Part shown: piece after piece, positions 34,301 to 43,300 of the stretch | How positions within the stretch are numbered: the first letter of the stretch is position 1 | How the letters are laid out: each line of letters starts with the position of its first letter | Origin: Bedellia somnulentella | Taxonomy: Eukaryota; Arthropoda; Insecta; Lepidoptera; Bedelliidae | Reading direction: 5' to 3' | DNA: 64,000 nt | Assembly (NCBI GenBank): GCA_963576735.1 | Contig: OY755190.1 | Coordinates: 4,023,695-4,087,694, forward strand | Program-made: the position numbers and the translations under genes | The notes under the pieces: generated by a model | What the model saw: the letters and a program-made list of their open reading frames with translations, nothing else | What the model was told of the DNA's origin: nothing | Databases searched by the model: none

Positions 34301-37300
34301 TAAGGCCCTTAGAAGTTGGTAGGGACAAGCATGTAGAAATAAAGTATCGTTGGTGATGGTTCTCCAATCACAAAAATCAAAAAAGCCCAATACCATTAGT
34401 CTCCTCTTACGATCACCCACGGGTAGAAATTTAGTAATGTCATTCTTATCCGACACTACACGGCCATCATACAATGATCAATTATTCCTCATATCAAATA
34501 TAAAACACAACTCACTCCGTATAATCTCCAAGCACCGATCCAAATAATCTCGTTTATTGGCATCCCTTATCAAATTATGCTGCACACTCAAAACATAGCT
34601 AGGCCCGTACTGCGGCCAATTATCATGTTCTGGGATATCGTCGTCTAGTTGTACTCCTGTTACTAACGCTGTTATGCTCGTCCAGAGACGGGCGGCGTTC
34701 GCGTGGTTGTATCCACCTTCAAACATATTTATCAATGATGCTTTATGAAGATGATTGATGCAACATTTGCTGATGTAGCATGCACTGTGTAAGAGGGGAT
34801 ATGTGAAGAATTTTGTGATATGGTTGCAGATTTGAAATGAATAATGGAGGTTTAATCCACAAAAGAATTTGATATACTTGATTTATCATACCTCATGGTA
34901 CGGGAGCTGAGGAAACACATGGCAATGAGCAAGTTTTAAAATTAGGACATACACATACTCACGGCTATAAATCACTAAAAAGGGTAGCCAGAGCTCCAGA
35001 ATAAGAAATTCCTCAGCCACTTTTGGAAGATGAGGGGGGAAAAGATAGTAAATTAAAGGTTTTTGGTGATGGGTCTCGAAACGAATTGCCCATGAATTCC
35101 TTAAGAAGCCCCAATAACCTTAGTCATACGCTAACACGTTATAAAGAATGCATTTTAGTTAGGCCCGTACTGCGACCAGTTATCGTGTTCTGGGATATCG
35201 TCGTCTAGTTGTACTCCTGTTACTAACGCTGTTATGCTCGTCCAGAGACGGGCGGCGTTCGCGTGGTTGTAGCCACCTTCGAATATATTTGTAATTTTAG
35301 ATGATTGGTGTAACTTTGCCTGACGTAGAATGTGATTTATGAGAGCGAGTATTTCAAGAGTATTGTGAACAACTCATAGATTTCGAATGAATAAAGGCAG
35401 CTTAAGACGCGACATACTCGCTTTCATATTCCTCATAGAGCGGGGGCTGGAAGCTTTTTAGAAATATGCAAGTGTTACATTTTAAACTTATTTAAAAAAC
35501 TGGTTATCATTCCTACAGCTGGATTTTAGCACAAAGCAAATACAAAAACTCTTGAACCTATTTTCAATCACTTATAATGCCATTACAATAAAAGCTAGTT
35601 AAGAGTTTAAATAAGAAAGATTAAAAGGATAATTTAGTTAGAACCGTACTGCGTACAGTTATCATGTTCTGGGATATCGTCGTCTAGTTGTACACGTGTT
35701 ACTAGCGCTGTTACGAGGGGCATGCCAAAAGAAACTAGATACTCTTTTCTCATTTGATTGACACTGGCAAGCTATACACAATCTTATAGGCTGGTTTTTT
35801 ATTGACATATTTGAATATAGAACACACTTCTTTTATTTATTTTTTATTTGAATGAGCATAATTTTTCCAAGAATCTGGCATCGATATGATTTTCGCGCTA
35901 TGATTTATTATGACTTTAAAAAAGGTTTAAAGCCTCAAGAATGTTTTGAACTTTTGGCTTCTACTTTTGGTGAGTCTGCTTGATCCCGAGCAACAGTATT
36001 CAATTGGTTTGCTGAATTAAGAGGACGGGGATGTCTCGAAGATCAGGACAGGCGCCAACCGCGGTCACGCAAGAAAACGTTCGTGCAGTCGAAAAACTTA
36101 TTCGCGAAAACCGACGAATTACATATTATGCAGAGCTAGAGCGAGAACTAGGAATTGCAACAGCAGCAATGCAAACCATAATTCACGACCACCTTTCTCT
36201 CCGTAAACGTTGTTCGAGATGGGTGCCGCACAAACTTACCGATGATGTGAAGAAAGACCGTGGATTGGTGCCTATCAGCGACCATACAACCAACTAGACA
36301 CCGCATCATGTGTGAAACCGTTCTGAGCGCCTATGTAAGTTCGTCGCTTCTAAATCTCAATCAGTCACAACCACTTCACTGAGCTGTTGACACTCTTTCA
36401 CGGAATTTTATTAAAATTGGAAAAATGCCTTCTTGTTCTATTAAATGGTGCGGAAAAAGTAACAAAACTTCAAGTAAGGATAAAGATGGGATAACGTTTC
36501 ATCGGCAAGTTAAAACAAAGTATAATTAATATTTTCTAATAATGTTTTTGCAAGATGCGTCAGAGCTCACAGTTTAACTTACGGTGGCTATTAAGAGAAC
36601 TTACAAATGGGTGTGGTTATGCACCCGTTGATGTCTTTTTTGAATTGCATGTATCCCTTTCTTTCATAATAGACTGTCTAATATACTTTTTGTGTTTCCT
36701 CTTTGTCTATGCATACTAGTGATAAAACTTATCACAAAGTACGTTTACGATGAATTATCGAGCCGCATTTACGCGACTGACGTAAAATTTGGTAGGCCCA
36801 AATGCAAATGTGATTATTCAGATACTAGACATTATTTGCGATTATAAAGCATTAATTAATTTAGGTTTCCACGAGATGCTGATATCAAAAGTACAAGGAT
36901 TACAGAAATGATAAACTGAGCGATGATTTAAGTCGTGGCCTTGAAACGATTACTTTGTCTCATTTTGCAGAAAGGGCTATAGAATATATCCCAGGGTTTG
37001 TCTCTTATTCCTTAATAAAACGAATAAAATGCAAGACTTGTTTAGGTGCTCTTGTAATTCTTCATTCAAAGTTCAAACCCAAGTAGTCTGACCGCGTACA
37101 GGGGTAAAGGAGGATTAAATTACCCATCAGCAACTGTTATAAAAATTTGTCGCCGTGCTGAAATTGCTATTAAAGCATTTAATGATGTACTGCCAAAAAA
37201 CTTTGATGGCAAAGCTACTTTTTTAGTTACTAAGACTTTAAGTAGTTTTATTGGAGAGGAACTGTTTAGTGAAATTAGTTATCATCAGTTTCATTCTGAT

Positions 37301-40300
37301 GTAACTAATCATATAATAGACTTATCAATGAGCATCATGCATAAATATATTACCATAAGGTTTGCTTTTCTTACAAAATGAGCTCAATATAAACCACTTA
37401 AACACAAGGGCACAATTCGATATCAATACTATTTTTATACATATTTAACAATATCATCTTTTACACCACAACTTTTACGAATCACGTCATTCCTCACACG
37501 ATCACATAACCTTACATTACAAACTTTTCTGAGAGATCTCATTTCTACTGCATTCACTCTGTTTTCATGCTTCTTCTGCCACACCCAACCTTCATTGCCA
37601 TACATAAGCGTAGGAACGAGGACAGCATCATGCACAGCCATTCGGGCCTTTTCGGACACCGATTGACTAGACATGAGACTATCCAGTGCTCCATTTACCA
37701 CATTACCCTTTTTTACTCTTCTTTCAATGTCTTCATCACACTTTCCATCCCTAGTAAACAAACTTCCCAGATATAGTAAGTAAGTAAAATGTTTATTTGG
37801 TATTAAAAACAAAATTACAAACAGTATTTAACAATTAGATACAACATTTAATGATACCAAAAAGGTCTTGGCTCAGCGTAAAATGTACCCAGCGCAAGTC
37901 TCGCAGGACACAAACGCTGAGTACGCTGGTTTTCAGCCAACACCTCAAACTTATATCTACTACATACTAACTAATACATAAAGCAAAAAAAAATATAATT
38001 AAATAATAATAAGAAACAAATACTGTAACAGAGAAAAAAGGAAAGAAACCTACTCCATATATGATTAATGATTAGCTAATTTCGTAATTTATTTGAAACA
38101 AACAAAAATAGATAAAATCATTATAATAATAATAAAAAATAAAACAACTGTACATTGGTAAAATGTTCGAGGAAATTTAAACTTTATAGATATGTATATA
38201 ATATACTTAAGAAATACATAGGAATATAAACATATACGTATAAGTACGGGAGTGGTAATAAAACGATAAGTGCGCATGACAGTACAATATTATAGGTGGA
38301 TATGTATATACAATGATATACGAACTCTTTCACTTGTTCCACTTTCTTACCATTGATCTCAATCACGCATTCAGTCATATTCCCCTCTCTCTCAAAAACC
38401 ATGGTTTTGGTTTTATCCACCTTCAAGTATATTATTATTCTGATGAACGCTGTAAGTTCTGTCTTTGTAAGATGTGCTGTGTGAGAGGGAGTATTTTTGG
38501 GACGTTTGTGAAAAATATCAGATTTATAATTTTCTGTGTAGCGATGGCTGGGAATTGCGCTAGCCCATACCTTGCCGTAGTGATGCCACTCCATGAGGCG
38601 ACTTGAGGTGATGAGGTTTAGGGGGCTAAATGGTTTAAAAGTTGGAGATCCATCACCAACACTCCTTTATTAAAAGTTGGAGATCCATCACCAACACTCC
38701 TTTATTAAAAGTTGGAGATCCATCACCAACACTCCTTTATTAAAAGTTGGGCAATATCTAATTAAGAAGTTCAGACTACCTCCTTTAGGGATTCATAGGT
38801 ATAGTAGTTGTTGTAGTATAGTAGTAGATGTATGTATGTAAGCGATATAATTCAAAGAAAATAAACACACAGAAACTTACCTCCAGCAACCAACATCGTA
38901 GGTTTCCGTTTATCTAAAACTTGTCTTACACAATTACAATAACTAAGGGAAGTGAGGTTGGCGCCTCCATGGGGATCTCCGGCTAAGGCGTCAGCCCCGC
39001 ATTGGATTACTATCGCTTCTGGTTCGAAACTATTATATACCATTGGGAAAGCCCTGGAACAAATGAAAATGGAATGTAATCAGTGTAACCCACATGGCTG
39101 AGTTGTACTTAGTCATGTGACAGCGTATGCGTACAAAACGGCGATAGGCCTGCCTACAATCACGTGAGTACACTGTCCATGCAAAACGTGGGTACTCTGA
39201 ACACCAGGTGATAATGTCACGCGATGTTCGGAAGTATAAGTACCTCTGCCAACACCTTCGGGGATATTCAGTGATATTATCTGCATCTGAGAAATACTTC
39301 TAAGGGCCATTGCACACCACGGCTTTTCACCGCACATTTGACGCATGTTTCATTTTCCACAAATTTGTCGGCTGGGTCTGACTTGTTGTATCGAATCTGC
39401 ATTGGTACAAACGTGCATTGAAGGCGCGACTATAAGACGTGGTGTGAAAAGGCTCTTAAAAAATGTCGAAGAGAAATACAACATACATACATACATATAC
39501 TCACGGCTATATTTCCCTAGAAGGGGTAGCCAGAGCTAAGGAATTATAAATTCCTCAGCCACTTTTGGAAGTTGAGTGGGGAAAAGATGGTAAAAATAAA
39601 GGTTTTTGGTGATGGGTCTCCAACCGCATCGCCCAAAAATCCAATAAAATGCCCCAATACCCTTAGTCGCCTTTTACGACACCCGTGGGTAGAAAGGGGT
39701 AGCGACATTCTAAGCCGGCACTACACGGCTAAAATGAACGGCACGGAGAAATACAACCAGTAGTTTAAGTTGAGTGATGTTTTTAGGATAACTGAAAACT
39801 TAACATTGCACATTTTTTAAAATTCATACCTAAGTATAGAATAGCATATACAACTCTTTGCCCTATTAATATTATAAATGTGTTATTTTAGATATTTGTG
39901 TGTTTGAGGCGAAAAGGCTTCTAAAGTAAATACTGAAAATGAATGAAATTTGGCAGAATGCTAGATTACGATCCAAATTATCAAATAGGATACTTTTTAT
40001 TCCGGAAAAATTTTATTAATAAAACATTCACGCCTGATTGATCTAAGAGTACCGGAAAAACGCCTAAAGTTTTATCATAAGTAAATTTGACAGTAGGTAC
40101 GAAGTCTGTTGGGTCAGTTAGTAACAAATAAATATGAAAAAGAGAAAAGATTTTATTTGTCTTTAACACATACAACAAAAAAAAATGGTGACATGACAAC
40201 AAACAATAAGAAAGAAGTATTAACAAAGCGAACAATAGCATATAACAGCAAAATAAAAGTCATGTTATAGAAATTACTGCATCAAATAAAAGTACAATAC

Positions 40301-43300
40301 ATCTACTTACAACTATAAATCTCCAAACGGGGAAGCCAGTGTTAGTTTCATTTTAATCCGACACTGCACCGCATGTTTTTCAAAACACTTACCTTGAAAA
40401 AGCGTAATTCATAGTATCATCCGAGTACCCAGCACTCAATGGGAAATTACAGGTAAATCCTTTCCCATACAAACACCCGATGTCTTCGAGAGCGCCTGTG
40501 CCGGGATAGAAACCGGGCTCGTGCTTGTGGAACGAGAGAGTGAATACTTTCTTGCTTATACTGTAAGCGTCTTCTACTCCGTTGCCTGAAAATTTATTTT
40601 TAGTTTTACTCATGTTCTTTGTTTCTAGTGGGTGGGTTGGTATGCTGTGTAGTGTTGGGTTACAATAGTACTACCCCATTTCTTCCGCTGGGTATACGTA
40701 AGAAGCGACTAACGGTATAGGGGCTTATAAGGGAATATTGGGCGATGCGATTGGAGACCCATCACCAACAACCTTTATTTTACCATCTTATCCCCACGCA
40801 ACTTCCAAAAGTGGCTAAGGAATTTCTGATTCCTTAGGTCTGGCTACCCCTTCAATATTATAACCGTGAGTATATTCATGTATGTATAGGTGGGTTGAGA
40901 CTATAGATTGCTACTTTTTACCTGGCAAACCTCTAGCTTACATCTATCTTTTCATACCTCCTCTTTATTCTTCATACTGCGGACGTCTGCATTTTTCCAT
41001 CCTCTCTATGTGCCCGAACCACCATAAGGTATTTTCTATTATAATTTGAATGTTTTTGTTCATGAAAACCTCATGTGGGGATTATTACTAATAAAATAAA
41101 GGATAAATAAACTTACTTACTTACTTACTTATACTCACGCCCATTATTCCCATTGGGGTAGGCAGAGACTCTATCGATCGCCACTTAGTACGATCTTGAC
41201 AAACCTCTCTTGCTTCCCTTACATTCATTATCCTTCTCATACATGCTCTTTTATTCTTCTCACTTCGGACCCCCGCCTTTATAAGAACGTTTTCTATCTG
41301 GTCCAGAAACGTTTTACGAGGCCGTCCTCTACTAACATTCCCATCCACATTGGCTCTATATATCTCTTTCGCTACTTTATTTTCATCCATCCTCTCTATG
41401 TGCCCAAACCACCTCAACATTCCTTTTTCTATCTTGCATACTACGTCATCTTTCAAACCTACTCGTTCACGGATCACAGTATTTCTCACTCTATCACACA
41501 GCCTTACATTACATATACTTCTGAGGGATCTCATTTCCACTGCATTAACTCTACTTTCATGCTTCTTCTGCCATGCCCAACATTCACTACCATACATCAG
41601 CGTGGGAAGCAGAACAGCATTATGCACAGCCATTCGAGCCTTTTCTGACAACGACTGGCTCAACATCAGACTGTTCATGGCTCCATTCACCGCGTTTCCC
41701 TTTTTAACTCTCCTTTCAATATCTTCCTCACATTTTCCATCCCTAGTAAACAAACTCCCCAGATATACAAATTCTTTCACTTGTTCCACTTTCTTACCAT
41801 TTATAACAATGTCACATTCTGTCATACTTTCCTCTCTTTCAAAAACCATTGTTTTGGTTTTGTCCACATTCACTCTCATTCCCTTTCTTTCGAAAGACTT
41901 ACACGCAATGTTCACCATCTCCTGCAACTCATTTACCGTTGATGCAAGTAACACTTGATCGTCAGCGTATAAGAGGCATTTAATGATGAACCCTCTCATT
42001 TTCAGTCCATAATCACTTTCGCGCAGTTCTTTCAAACAGTCGTCCATGAACAAATTGAAGAGCCACGGAGAAGCCACACAACCCTGTCGAACACCCCTAG
42101 AGATCTCAAACCAGTCCGTGTCTTCTTCGTTTACTCTCACACATGCATTGGAATCCTCATAGAGTGACTCCAATGCACGTATAAGTTGGCTCCCCAAACC
42201 GAACTTAGACAACACCTTCCACAAATACTTTCTTACTACCCTATCATACGCCTTCTCCAAATCAATGAAGGTGCAATACACTTTTTGGTTTTTTGCCAAA
42301 AATTTCTCTGTGATGCACCTTAAGGAGAAGACTTGATTCATACATCCCACATATCATGATAAATAAAGGAAAGAAAAACTTCGACACAGGCGGGAATCGA
42401 ACCCGCGACCTCGGGTAGCCTACACGCCCCCGTCGCTCTGCCAATTGAGCTGCCGTGTCAATGGGTGCCAGTGCGAAATTCTTCTATCCTTTGTTTCTTT
42501 TACACTTTTAAGTAGTGTTTGCGTTTCTTACCTCCGAGTTTTTTACAAATTCAGAAGGCCACTTGTCTACCTTTTCAGATAGAATGCAAATGTTGAGAAC
42601 GCCTAACTATCACATAATTTGAATGTTTTTATTCATGAAAACCTCATGTGGGGATTATTACTAATAAAATAAAGGATAAATAAAGGAAAGAAAAATTTCG
42701 ACACAGGCGGGAATCGAACCCGAGGTCGCGAAATAGTCTAATAGAAAAGAAGAATAGAAGTCTAGTAGAATAATTCATCAACTTTGAATGCAAAAACCAC
42801 TAGTCCGAATTCAATTAATATTTTAGCTAGCTATCGAGGTGCACTATGGCCTAATAACTCTATTCAGGGTAGGCTACTTACGTAAAAAAACATAAAATAT
42901 AAAAATTTAATACCGTGATGAACGTCCAAATCAATGTACAGAACTTTGGAAAACTTTTTCAACAACGACTCAATTGCAATAACTATGTCATTGACATAAC
43001 AAAATCCTTCTGCACCAAACCTGCAAAATAATTATAGTAAAAAGCAAAAAAAAAACAGAAAACTAACATACTACAACCATTAATAGGCCACTTTGGATTC
43101 GGTCCATTAAATAAGTAAAAATACCAATGCTGTTATAATCTTAAAAAAAAAGATTCAGGTCATAAACACAACAAATATAAATTCATCCACCCTAGATTCA
43201 CAAAATTTATCAAATCCACCTAGATTTATAAAATAAGCCAAACTTAATACCATACAAATGAAAACTGGAACCCGAAATGATATAAATAAAAAAACCATGT

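Larger units (their letters stand above)
41036..42733 (-). mobile_element. Family C repeat, about 1.5 tandem units, interrupted by an RTE copy
   Basis: CCTCATGTGGGGATTATTAC at 41067 and again at 42641; tRNA-like cores at 42383-42459 and, truncated, at 42700. Core-to-core period is 317 bp without the insert. The RTE copy at 41112-42357 splits the left unit. Confidence 0.75.

Noticed and set aside
34478..34735. HDAC8 exon 7 as the natural last exon ending at 34478
   Set aside because: Frame is open, but a strong donor at 34515 and an in-phase downstream exon matching the family C-terminus fit better; kept only as a possible readthrough form.
41196..41958. Plus-strand open frames of 150 and 202 codons
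   Set aside because: Antisense shadows of the RTE reverse-transcriptase frame; Ser/His/Phe-rich composition typical of such shadows.
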